A stretch of DNA of 64,000 bases from the NCBI GenBank assembly GCA_963971305.1, contig OZ020306.1, forward strand, positions 70,529,022 to 70,593,021, read 5' to 3'. The notes under the pieces were generated by a model. The model saw only the letters and a list, made by a program, of their open reading frames with translations, was not told the DNA's origin and did no database searches. Source of the DNA: Arcuatula senhousia. Its lineage: Eukaryota > Mollusca > Bivalvia > Mytilida > Mytilidae. A program made the position numbers and the translations under genes. Shown here piece after piece: positions 10,927-23,400 of this stretch; the stretch's first letter is position 1, and every line of letters begins with the position of its first letter.

Positions 10927-13150
10927 TATAAACCAAAAGCTTGTGAAAATAGCAAAATAATCCATTCTGTTGGTCAATGGGGAGAGATAATGAGGGACAA
11001 TGTGATAGTGCATACCCAGGGGCTGCTCTGGCCTCAAAATTTTTGTCGCCAGAAAAATCGCCAGATTTAAAATTAAGTCTCCAGTTTTTATAAAGTGTAG
11101 CCAGTACCGTTTTCATTGAGGGGGTCATGCTTGTGTAATATATGTTTAGATGTATATTTTAAAAATATTGTTTTCAGTCTTTTTTTCAGGTGCATGTTGA
11201 AGGATTGTTTATTCTCATTGAAAGACTGTTTAGATAATAAATGATGAAGGTGGAGCCTTTCTTGTTTGATATCTTTTTGAAATAAAACATACCATGATTT
11301 ATTTTATTATTTATCATGTTTATTGCCATATACAAATTAAATAATAACAATACAATATATAAACATAACAATACACAAAATAACCCCAGCACCATATGAA
11401 TGAATACTCAACCTAGAGAATAAAGATCACTGAAAGCACTAAATGAGCACTATGAAAAAAGTATTATTTAGGAAAGCAAAGATAAAATTTTGTAGAATCC
11501 ATCACATTTTCATGACCAACCAAGATTGCAAAAGATCATTGTTTGACAGACTGTGAACACATTATAAAGATTCATCAATCATGACTCATGTGGTTTCTAT
11601 TGAATCCTGTACATTATTAGAATGTTTTAATAAAAAATATCTTGATTTTCTCAAATAAAAACTTCTTATTCCAGTGTTGTTATGTGTTTATTTATTTACT
11701 TCATTTGCTGATGGTAATAGTTTGGTAAAGAATATTTCTTTTCCTAAAAACAACTTCATTTCAGTTTCTTTTTTTTAAATAAGAATAATAAAATTAGTTT
11801 TATTTTGATTTATTTATCTTCCCTTTCTTTGTTTGCTTTCTGAAATCATTATTGTATATTTGAATTGTTCTAAAAATAGAATGGTTTGTTTACATGACAT
11901 TGTGTACTTTCTTTCTTGTGATAATTTGAGGAACTTAATAAGGTGCAGATTACTATTCTCTCAGTGTTTTGTGAATAAAATCTAATCCCAAGCTGGAGAT
12001 AATTTTGATTTACCAGCAATTATTTGTTTTGAAATCTTGACTGAATGAGGCCATGTGTGCAATCAACACACGATACTTTGTCAAATTGGCTTGGACAATT
12101 AAAGTCATTCAGGCGTACATTAGAAATTTGTTCCTGATCACTGTTTTGACACCTTTATTGCATTATCAAAAGATGTGAGCCTAATTTCTAATTAGTCGTT
12201 ATAATCCTTTTCTTCAACCTGCTGTGATCTACCCTTTTCAATTATCTACCTGCTCATCCGTGGCGACAGGTGGTCACACACGATAACTTACCTGTTGACA
12301 TATTGATCAATACTGGCGATGTGTATTCAATTTCCGGTCGAAAATGACAAAACTTACTTAGGCGCCAGTAAAATCGCCAGCACCCATTTTTTGTCGCCAG
12401 CGAGAAAAAAATATCGCAATTTGCGACATTGGCGAAGCCCAGCGCGATCCCTGCATACCCATAGCCAGAAATTTTTAAAAGGGGTTGACAAATCTTTATT
12501 CCATCCTCTACCTTTTCTATGTACTACATGTATCTTTCTGTCAACGATCATATCATGTAGATGTATTTCCTGCCATATATCTGCACACATGTAGACTTTT
12601 TTTAAAACTTCCAAAGATCAGAATGGAGCAGAATTTTATTTCAAGACTCATATTTTGAGTCCTGTACAATTTGGCAGACTCGGTACATGTACATTAGTGA
12701 GCTTCGCTCGCATATTAATCTGTTCACTACACTTCCTCAATTATGAGAATGACATTGCCCTAAAAGCCAGAGCTAGCTTTTTAAGATATCAAAATAAAAT
12801 CCATTCTGACCATTGGTAGGTTAATTTGGGTCAATAAAGTGAGATAATTAAGGTTCATGAATATTTTTACCTTAAGATGGGAAGTATGTTGGAATATCAA
12901 AGCAAGACTGTACAGTTCAAATAGTTATTTATTGATACAAGTTGATAGGTGACAACGTAACAATGAAAGTACCCGAAGGTTTAACCATGACGTTCTTGGA
13001 ATAATGGATGTTACATTCTTCTTTAACTTTAAATTAGAAACAGAATAAAATAATAAAAGTAAAGTTATGTGAAAATAGCAATCATTTTAACTTATGGAGT
13101 GCCAGTTCTTATTTACATTAACTGAAGTACAAAGTCTTTAAATTAAGGTG
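10927..13150. other. Intergenic, AT-rich; two related short repeats
   Basis: No gene was recognised. Stretches at 11036-11080 and 12360-12460 share 'TTTTTGTCGCCAG' and 'ATCGCCAG' words and adjacent 'GCATACCCA' words, so they are probably fragments of one dispersed repeat. The remainder has no recognisable structure. Confidence 0.35.
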
Positions 13151-13159
13151 GTATAAAAA

Positions 13160-13717
13160 TTAAATGTCTTCATTTCTCTTGTAACTTTTAAATAGCACAT
13201 GTTGTTTCTCTATTATTTTTTTTCTAGCGACTCTTTCCACCATTATCCTGATCCGCCCACTCCCGCGGCTGTCTTGCGGGGGCCCATAAAATCCTCCTGT
13301 CCCTTCCCATGCCTGTCTTGCTGGGGACCCATACATTTCCTCCATCCGCTCCTGCGCCTGTCTTGCGGAGGCCCATTTTGCCTTGTCTGCTATCACTCCT
13401 ATCTTGCTAGTGATCCGTCTTCCCATTCTGGCTGCACCTGTCTTGACGAAAACCCTACGTTTTTTCCATCTGTACCTCTGTTTGTCGTTTATGGCACTGA
13501 TGTAATTAAATCTTCCACTCCCTATTCTGTCTCTACGCAAAGTCGTTAACCTACTGGTGTGTCTTGTTTCTGAAGACCCCTCATTTTCTGGACAAGTTTC
13601 TTTTTCTTTGTTAACAGTTTTTTCCACTTGTACATGTTGTGATATCATCTTTCCTATTTGCCTTACTCTGTGATGCTTGATTTCTTGTTTCTTTGATGTC
13701 TCTTTCTTTCCAAACAT
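13160..13717 (-). CDS. Uncharacterised ORF with in-frame 15-residue repeats
   Basis: A single open frame of 185 codons is very rich in Lys, Arg and Gly and has no recognised domain. Residues about 120-165 contain imperfect 15-residue units with the core ARQAxExxxxxYGxP, matching a DNA period of about 45 bp. That region is GC-rich compared with its surroundings. It lies divergently about 370 bp from the first recognised exon of gene A. It could be a small intronless gene, a decayed retroelement or a chance frame through a minisatellite. I do not recognise it. Confidence 0.25.
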   Translation of the reverse strand: MFGKKETSKKQEIKHHRVRQIGKMISQHVQVEKTVNKEKETCPENEGSSETRHTSRLTTLRRDRIGSGRFNYISAINDKQRYRWKKRRVFVKTGAARMGRRITSKIGVIADKAKWASARQAQERMEEMYGSPARQAWEGTGGFYGPPQDSRGSGRIRIMVERVARKKIIEKQHVLFKSYKRNEDI

Positions 13718-14118
13718 AAAAATCTAGAATTTTTAAAAACTGGATTATTCCATGTTTGAATTTTATACATGTTTATAGAAATATACAGTTAAATACAAAA
13801 AGGTGTAACATACTTCGAATACACTAAGTTGTTATAAACAGTTTCTTTATTAGTTATTTTTCAAGCATATTTAATTAAGAGCTAGGTACAAAATATTTAT
13901 TATATTCATAATTAGGTATGGTTTATACGAGCTTTGCTTTAAAAAAAACAAAAGTAGCCATTGGAAATACAATATATCTTATAAATTTGAGAAACTCATC
14001 TAAATTTTGGGTAATCATGTTAATTGTAAAAATTTGGAAAAATGTGAACTATTTATTAATATGATGATTTTTTTTTAATTCACAGGTTTGGGGGTTAATT
14101 ACCAGCTAGTAATAAAAT

Positions 14119-14406
14119 ATGTCAACTCTCAGACTCGCCCAGTTTATAAACCAACTAACAGAGGAAGCAGGCAGTGATGAAAATTTGAGTAAAAATGTAC
14201 TTCAACTTCGAGAGAGGGCAAAAAATGAAGAAAAACAAAAGGCTTTGAAACATTGGAAGTTATTGCGGAATACCATACGGAAGGCCACACAGGCCGCTGT
14301 TGAGTCGGATATTAAACAGGTCAACATTTCACACGGAATTCATCACCAGAGGAAGATAAACCACACGTCACGATTAAAATGTGTTTTATTTATGAGCGAT
14401 AGAAAG
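14119..14406 (+). CDS. Gene A coding exon 1 (residues 1-96)
   Basis: It starts at the ATG at 14119. The sequence TTCACAG ending at 14085 is an acceptor, so this exon probably begins at 14086 with 33 nt of 5' UTR and an unidentified upstream leader exon. The donor is GTGAGA after GATAGAAAG. An earlier in-phase GTCAAC at 14320 is weaker and would remove a strand-like segment (LKCVLFMSDRK) that continues naturally into exon 2. The N-terminal 80 residues are mostly charged helix. Confidence 0.8.
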
Positions 14407-17400
14407 GTGAGAAAGTAGATTTTCAAATCTTAACATTTTTGGGTGGGATTTCACAGAGTGAAAAATCTTGGTTATAAAATGGTGAATGTTGAGTGGAATG
14501 CAGGCTGGGAAGAAATTTTCAAAACAGTTTTCTCAGCAACTACTTGTCACAGCCACTTGATATTTTGTATACAGCATCAGGGTGAGGTCCCAAAATGTGA
14601 GATTCAATTTCAGGCCCTCATTTCATAAAACAGTTCATGAGTATTTCCTTAAATCTCTCTTCAAAATCAAATTTGAACATATTATTGATTGGTTATATTT
14701 TGAGTTGAGGAAGGATTTGAGAAAATACTCAATTTGAGATGTTTTCTGAAACCGGGCCTGGTTTGTTGCTCACCTACTTCCTGTTTAACAGAATCTGGCC
14801 ACTTTTGACTTTCATCTATTTTTTTCAAGGCTTAACATTATAGACGGCTTAGTTTGAAATACAGACAAAACAAATTTAATATTTTCATATTATTTCCAGT
14901 TTGAAATTTTTTGGTTTTGAGAAATTTTCATTCAATATTTTTGGTTTATGCTGCTAATGATAGGTAATTCCTTGAAATATCGATATACAGCATTACCAAA
15001 TTAACCGTTTGATACACGGTTTTGGTATTGTTTTTATCTGATTAAGGATGTTCACTACTATTAGATAGTGAAAATAAATAGGTTTCTAATCTGATTAAAT
15101 AGCATTAGCACTATTTATCTGTTAAAATTCATGACAGAATACATTGTAAATAGGACTTGATAAAGCTTTCTAAATCACTTCCTTATGATATTGATAATAG
15201 GAAAATAGAGGGTTTATGGGTAACATTGAATTGTAAAATATTTTTTTTGATGGTGTAAATGAGAGGATTAAAAAAAAAAAAAAAAAACAGAAATCCCAAA
15301 ACTAGACCATGAGAGAGCAACCTTAAATATATCACATATAACCCAGGATTTTTTTATAGTAATGAAAAAAATAATCACAAAGGTATAAATAAATGGGCTT
15401 TCAAAATTCAAAGTACACATATAGTAGAAAAAGTCAGATTTGAAGAGGAAAATATATTTGCTTGAATTATTAAGAAGTACATGTATCAGAAAGTATATGT
15501 TTCAAAATAATGCGTTTCATGATTTGAAACATTATGCTGGTAGTAATGGAAAATATGACTGCTTATTTCTGTACAAAACAGAAATTGAATTATTCTTAAT
15601 CATTATTTTAAAATATTTTTAGGAATATTTGACCACAGATGGAAAAATCATTGAGATATTTTTAGAAGATGGACGCCGAAAAACAGAAAAGAATATTTTT
15701 GCCCCAGAAGAGCCCATGGATAACATTATCTATTGTAGTCCTACTAAACAGTTTGTAGGATGGAAGAAGGGCCAAGATGAATTGTTTGTAAGTTTGAATG
15801 TCCTTGTTTATCCCTTTTGTGTGACTTTGTACACCTGTTTTGTCATCAACTTCATGGTTGATTGATCACAGAAAAAGGGGGATGTTGTACTTAGTGTGGA
15901 ATATGTTGGATTCCAACCATATAAAGGAACTTGTGTTCAATTCAATTGTATTTTGAATTATAAATGTTATGTACAAAACTTGGTTTAAATTGTCTTGACA
16001 TTACATTACGTCTTAGTTATGGCGCGACATTAAACGTTACTATAACATATGTAAATATTTTGACACTTAGGTTAACCTACAGGTTTAAGTTACTTTTCCA
16101 TATAGGAAAGATGTCATTATGGAACCTTATACACATATTACCGGTATGCATTATGGTATGAAAAAAGAATAATCATCATAAAATTAAACCCAGGACATTA
16201 GTTTCATGGTTCAAAGAAACTGGAAAAGAACATATTGTAAGGTGGGACAACATGTCTTTTGAAACCAAAAGAAACCTGAGTATAACCACCATAGATCACT
16301 ATATGGATGTTAAAGAAATGTGATGAGAGTTTTATACATACAGTAAAAGATACTTTAGAATTCAAATCAAAATTTTTCATTCTTTGTTTTATTAACCTAC
16401 AATTTATGAGTAAAATATCTCTTATTTATTTTCAGTTAATGAATGAAGACTTTGAGATCATTTCTCAGGCTAGAGTACCATCCAAGATTGATCTAGCTAT
16501 GTTTAATAACAATACAGGGGAGATAATTACATTCAGTCAGGGGTATTGTGTGGTGAGTTTTAGGACATTAGGCTTCTGTTTAATAATAATACAGGGGAGA
16601 TAATTACTTTCAGTCAGGGGTATTGTGTGGTGAGTTATTTCTAATGTTTCTTTAAACATCTTGAAGAAACTAAAAAGGTGGAATAGTAAAATCAAAATAA
16701 CAACAAAGTTCCAGACAATAAATTTTGCTACGCCTGACAGGTGTTTCGTCTATTCAAGACTCATCAGAGGGGCTCTGCCAAAAATATTGAAAAAGCCAAA
16801 AAAATATATGATTATGAGGAGAATAATACAATAAAACCAAAATATACCAAACTGGGCAACCAAATTATAACTAAGACATGTATTTGAATATTGCATTTGA
16901 ATATAGGTCCAAAAAAGCCAAGGCAAAATAATAAGACATAAAAGACAACACGAAAACAAGGTTGAACAAACAATATATTAAACAGAACTGCAATCAGCAG
17001 CACAAACTCAAAGGTCAACAATTTTTTGAAAATAGTTTGAAGCAGAAAACTTCCAAAAGCCTAGAAGTCAAAATATAGAATAAAGGCAAAATATATGATT
17101 AACCAACAGTAAAATAAAATGCATATTCAAGAATATAGGACTTATTGATTTCAACACAAAATTTCTTATTTATTTAAATTTCGTGGTTTGCTTAACCCAC
17201 AAAATTTCTGAAAATTCGTACCCCATGTAAATGAAACCTCACAGTAACAACCTTTTAAAAAAAAAAATGTTTTCATTTATATTTCAGAGCTGGGCATTTA
17301 GATATGGTGCTAGACACTTGATTCCTAGAAAAATGAGTAAAACAAGATTTAAGGAGGATAAAGAAACAAGACGCTACATTCCATTTAAACACATGGTGTT

Positions 17401-20400
17401 GGAAGAGACTGCCTCCAGACAACAGAAGTGTTATTTATCATTTGTCAACAGCATTGTGGTAAGGGGTTTAACAGGTTTTTCATGAAACCTTGGAACCTAA
17501 AAAAGTGCATGATTAAATAGGGGAAAGAACTTGACTTTTGGCATTCTTTAAAAGACTTTAAAAGAGTTTGGTTTGTTGTTAAAAGAGTTTCTTGAAAAAA
17601 CATTCTTTTTACCATAAAAAACAGCAAAAAAGAAAAAAAAGAAAAGAAAAACAAATAAACAAATCACAAAAAAGAAATAGCTTGAAAGGAATATGTGCGG
17701 AAAGGGCCAAAAAAACGGCCCTAAATTTCAAATTCGAGACAGCTACAAAATAATGCTGCTAGAATGTTCATAACACCCTATACTTTATTAAATGTCATAA
17801 ATTTTGCATGAGTTGTTTACTTTCGTGAACAAGAGAGACCTTTTAAGTTAGTGAACTTCTTAAAAAACCACAATTTTTGACATATTTGGCCTTATTTTCT
17901 GTAAAAAATGATGAATATAATGTTGGCCCCATATTCTGACCAAAATTATTTTTTGGTTAAAATATTCACTTTTAAGTAATAAATAGATAAACAAAATCTA
18001 TGTTGGTCAGAGCATACAGCCACTTATGATTTTGGCACAATAGTGATGAAAAGGGGTAAAAATCCACAAAAATGAAGATTTTTCTATATTTTCTTATATT
18101 TAAGGTGTCATCGTAGGAAACAGGGCAATAATATCACTAGAAAACTATCATATTTGTTAAATATATATTGTAACAAGATGCCCAAGCCACAAGTTTTGTC
18201 TCTATTTATAGATACGCCAAATTGGCATACGAATCATTATTGATTTTTTGTTGTTGTTGTTATTCTTAGCGTGCACAGTGGTCATGTGTATATTGGAACA
18301 TTGTTTATGCGTCGGCACGATGTATACATCGTATTGGGTAGATTTGGTTATTTTCAATAAATTGTACAGTGTCGGTGATGTTGTGTATCGGTACGATGTT
18401 TTGATTTTGTTCAACATAATGTGGAGAGTTTCAATCAGTTGTACATTTATTAATTGTTCTGATATATGGTACAATATTATAAATGATTTATTGAAACGTG
18501 TCAAGTCACGTACGTCAAAGAATTGGCATATAAATAACAAATGTACGTCATATTTACATAAACGGGCACCTGCACACTAATATGTAAATCACAAGAATCA
18601 TGACGTCATAGCTGCGTAAAATGGAATTACGTTTGTGTCATAGAGTTAATAGAAGAATGCATAGTATAAAAATGATCCTTACTTTATTATGCATCGAATT
18701 TATCCAATTATTGTCCGAAATATGTTTCCAATAACTTATTAGCATTGATTGTTAGTTTTTAATTGTTTTGTTGTCGTCTGCCATATTGGAATGATGATGG
18801 ATGCTGATTGGTCGTCACTATAGACGCTTTCATTTGATTGGTTATTTCTGGGTCAGTTCGACATTCGGAACTTGTGATCAGAAAAGTTCCAAATGGCGGG
18901 TTTATATAAAAATAGTGGCATAGGGTCATTTGGGCAGTCCGTGGCTCAAGGCAGAGGACTACGTTACAAAGAGTTCAGACAAGCTACGGAGAAGGTATAA
19001 GACTCATTCAGCTAGTAGTTCAGCTAAGTAGTTATACTTTAAGTAAAAACTAGTTTTGCCTAGAATATCTCAATAACTTAATTGATAAAGCAAACGTAAA
19101 CAAATAAATTGTTCAGTAATTATTTTCGTTTCTTGGAGGAACTACGAGGTTCATAGGCGTTGTGCATAGGTCATAAAGTTGTATGACAGTCACTTACAAT
19201 CGAACCATAGTTCTCTAAGAATTACTAAATTGTACAATTAACGTTCATAAAAATAAGATTTTCTTGTGAACACATGGTCGACCATCTGGATTAGACATCA
19301 TAGCAGTGGTGACTCCTTCAACGAGAAACACTTATTATTTCCTAAGATAATATTAAACTCACAACAAATTGAGATATTCTATAAGCATTACGAAGGTCCT
19401 GTCAAACCAAATAAGGGTTAGCCTCATATGTTCTGCCGTGCTACAGGAGGACATCCACCACGAGTCCAAGACAAACCTGAGAGATTTCGTTCATAACATA
19501 AAGACAATGTGTTTTATAAATAATTTATTCAAATAATACACATATTTGTTAATTGATACGATGATAAATCATCTTTGTTAATTGAAACATAACACTTTTT
19601 ACTTTGTTACCACAAGCCAGAGACTTACGAACCCAGACTTTGTAACATTGTGGAGCTAAGAGTTGTTTTGTCCTTTTGATATATTAGTGCAACTTCATTT
19701 GGCAAACTTATACTATGAAGTCTCATTGATATATTGCCCATTTTGTCGTAGAATACTTTCTTGTTGGGTTACAACTTTACCACAAGATATTGTTCTAGCC
19801 AATAAATAGACCGCTCGCCCATTGTTAGGACAAGACTCTGATTCTTCCTACCACCGGCCGTTACAATATGCATTCTGTTAGTTATTTCCAAAGCATTCAT
19901 TTAGATTTCTTAAACATGAACAATCAGCCCAATTACAGGGCCAATTATATGCCTTTGTGAACATACAGCTTTTAAAAGAAAAAGATTACCTTTCATGTTC
20001 TGTTTTAAACATTTTGGAATTCATGTGGTCATTATGTTCAACTTTTATGACAAGAAGAATAAAAATTTTCAAATGAACATGTAACAATATTTCTGAACAT
20101 AACACAATTGACTCTTTAGCTGAGTCCCTTGAGATCAATTTAAAAAAAAATGTTCAAGGATTTTCTCCACTTGGACCTCTTTCTGTCTACTTTATAAACT
20201 TTTTTCTCTTTCTTTTCAGATTTTTAATGTATTTGAGGGTAAAGAAATCGACCATAGACTTCACCTACATGAAAGGGAGATAACTGCCTTAACTTTCTTT
20301 AACCCTCTGAAATATCTCATCAGTGCTGCTGTTGATGGTTCCAGTAAGTTAAATGTAGATTAGAGTTTACTGAAAATCAACTTATATTCACAGATTTCGT

Positions 20401-23400
20401 GAGGAACAGAAATTCGCCAAAGTAAATCGTCGTGAAGTAACTCATTTCAATATTCGTTTAATGGTTTACATTTGGAACAACTTAGGTGTCATACTTTATT
20501 AATACATCATTACCCAGGTTTGTTCTCGTTCTGCCCCAAGTGAACAACTTTTTTCCTTTCTTGGATTCACTGGGTTTTAATTTCAAACACAAGCCTGGCT
20601 CAGGCCAGGCACATATAAAAATATGATGGGGTTCAACTTGTTTTGTGGGCCCAACTTTTCTCTTATGATAAATTTGTAACATATCACAAAATAACACACA
20701 GTAAAAAATGAAGCACTCATTATTTATAGATAATAGATATGGTAGGATACAGCGGCACCCTCTACTCATTATTTCATTGAGACTTTTCACATGTTTATAC
20801 TTTATTTCAGTTAAAGTCTGGGACAGCAAGGAGTGGTTTCTACAGATGGTATTTGTAGGTCACACCCATTCTGTGACCTCCTTAGCAGTTTACCCAGAAG
20901 GCCCTGCTATCATGTCGACCAGTAGAGATAACACAATCAGGGTGTGGAATCTGGATTCTTGTGATGAGATGGACAGGTAAGATAATGCTTATAAAATCTT
21001 AGAGAGGGGGCAACATTTGAATCACCTTGTCCGTCCATCTGTCTGTCCGACAGTGCAAATAATTAGAACAGATTTCTCAGCTTCTACTTATGGGATTCAT
21101 TTCAAATTTGGTACACAGCTTTAGTACAATGAGTTGTAATGTGCCTCGTCATTCCAGGTATGTCAGGCATCTTCCTGTCAAGGAGGGTATCCATAGTACA
21201 ACTAAGTGCAAACCCTTGTTTCAAGCTAAATTCAAAAATTTTAGATCCTATATTTAATGAATATAATATAACTTTTTGCCATATGGACCATTCAAATTTC
21301 TTCCAATAGTTTAGGTCATAGCTTCACTGACGATGTGATAAATTCTGGAAATGACCTTATGGAGAATAAAAATTTAAGAATTTTTCGACATTATGAATAT
21401 TTAAATTGTCAAGAATACCTCTAAATGAGCTGCTTAAAATGCTACATGAACTTGTTTGGATAAATATTTTTGTAACAGTTTTTTCAACATCTTTACTTAC
21501 AGCCTTGTGATTTTTGTTACGGAACATCAGCATCTGCATGGGTTCCTATGTACTGTGGTAATTTGTTGTTCACCTAATCCCTGTCTTACAAAATCTGTCC
21601 ATTTCTGTCTTTCACCATTTCTTGTTTATTTTATATTCCAGAGCCAAAGTGGATGAGACTCCCGAAGGTTTGTCTACAGTGTTGAACTATGACAAGTTTA
21701 TAACATGGTCTGGTTCCCATGTAGACATGTGGAAAATCCAGCATTTATATAACATACACACTGCTATTGGGTAGGTAATTCCATTTCTTCCATTCATTAC
21801 ATGGTCTGGTTCCCATGTAGACATGTGGAAAATCCAGCATTTATACAACATTCACACTGCTATTGGGTAGGTAATTCCATTTCTTCCATTCATTACATGG
21901 TCAGGTTCCCATGTAGACATGTGGAAAATCCAGCATTTATACAACATACACACTGCTATTGGGTTAGTAATTCATGTAGGTGACTCAAAACATTAAAGCT
22001 GTTATGACTCCCCAGTAGAGCATAGACCATTGGTAATACGCTTTTCTTCCATTAATTATTTGGTTTACTTCCCATGTGGACATGTGGAAAATCCAGCATT
22101 TATACAACATACATACTGCTATTGGGTAAGTAATTCATGTAGGTGACTTGGCTAAACATTGAAGCTGTATTGACTCCTTAGTAGAGCATAGGCCATTGAT
22201 AATTCATTTTCTCCAATTCATTATATGGTCTGGTTCCCATGTGGACATGTGGAAAATCCAGCATTTATACAACATACATACTGCTATTGGGTAGGTTATT
22301 CATGTAGGTGACTCAGTTATACATTAAAGCTGTTTTGACTCCCCAGTAGAGCATAGGACATTGATAATACGCTTTTCTTCCATTAATAACATGGTCTGGT
22401 TCTCATGTAGACATGTGGAAAATCCAGCATTTATACAACATACATACTGCTATTGGGTAGGTTATTCATGTAGATGACTCAGTTATACATTAAAGCTGTT
22501 TTGACTCCTTATTAGAGCATAGGCCATTGATAATTCATTTTTCTCCAATTCATTGTATGGTCAGGTTCCCATGTAGACATGTGGAAAATCCAGCATTTAT
22601 ATAACATTCACACTGCTATAGGGTATGTTATACGTGATTTAATTTGACATAATCCATTTACCATATTTTTATGGCCCGACCACGTATGTGGATCGGACAT
22701 ATAGTTTTACCCTTGTCCGTCCGTCCGTCCGTCCGTCCGTCCGTCCGTCCGTAACACTTTGGTTAAGTTCTTGGTTAAGGTCCATTACTTGGATACTAGA
22801 TGTTGGGGGTCAATGATATTTCACCACCAGATGGGTCTTGGGTAGGGCTACACCACCCACTAGAAATTAGGTCACTGTGACCTATATTTTATGCATGAAC
22901 GACTTCGGTTAAGTTCTTGGTTAAGGTCCATAACTTGGATACTAGATGTTGGGGGTCAATGATATTTCACCACTAGATGTGTCTTGGGTAAGGTTACACC
23001 ATCCACTAGAAATGAGGTGACTGTGACCTATAATTTATGCATGAATGACTTTGGTTAAGTTCTTGGTTAAGGTCAATATATTGGATACTAGATGTTGGGG
23101 GTCACTGATATTTCACTACTAGATGTGTCTTAGGTAAGGTGACACCACCCACTAGAAATAAGATCACTGTGACCTATATTTTACGCATGAATGAACTTGG
23201 TTAAGTTCTTGGTTAAGGTCCATTTCTCAGATACTACATGTTGATGGTCAATGGTATTTCACCACTAGATGTGTCTTGGGTAACATGACACCACCCAATA
23301 AAAATTAGGTCACTGTGATCTATATTTTATGCATGAACGACTTCGGTTAAGTTCTTGGTTAAGGTCCATAACTTGGATACTAGATGTTGGGGGTCAATGA

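Noticed and set aside
14320..14325. GTCAAC as the exon 1 donor of gene A
   Set aside because: It is in phase, but GTGAGA at 14407 is a stronger donor and keeps a plausible strand leading into exon 2.
22714..22752. GTCC repeat as an independent microsatellite
   Set aside because: It sits between the terminal hairpin and the tandem core of a pearl-like element and is part of that architecture.
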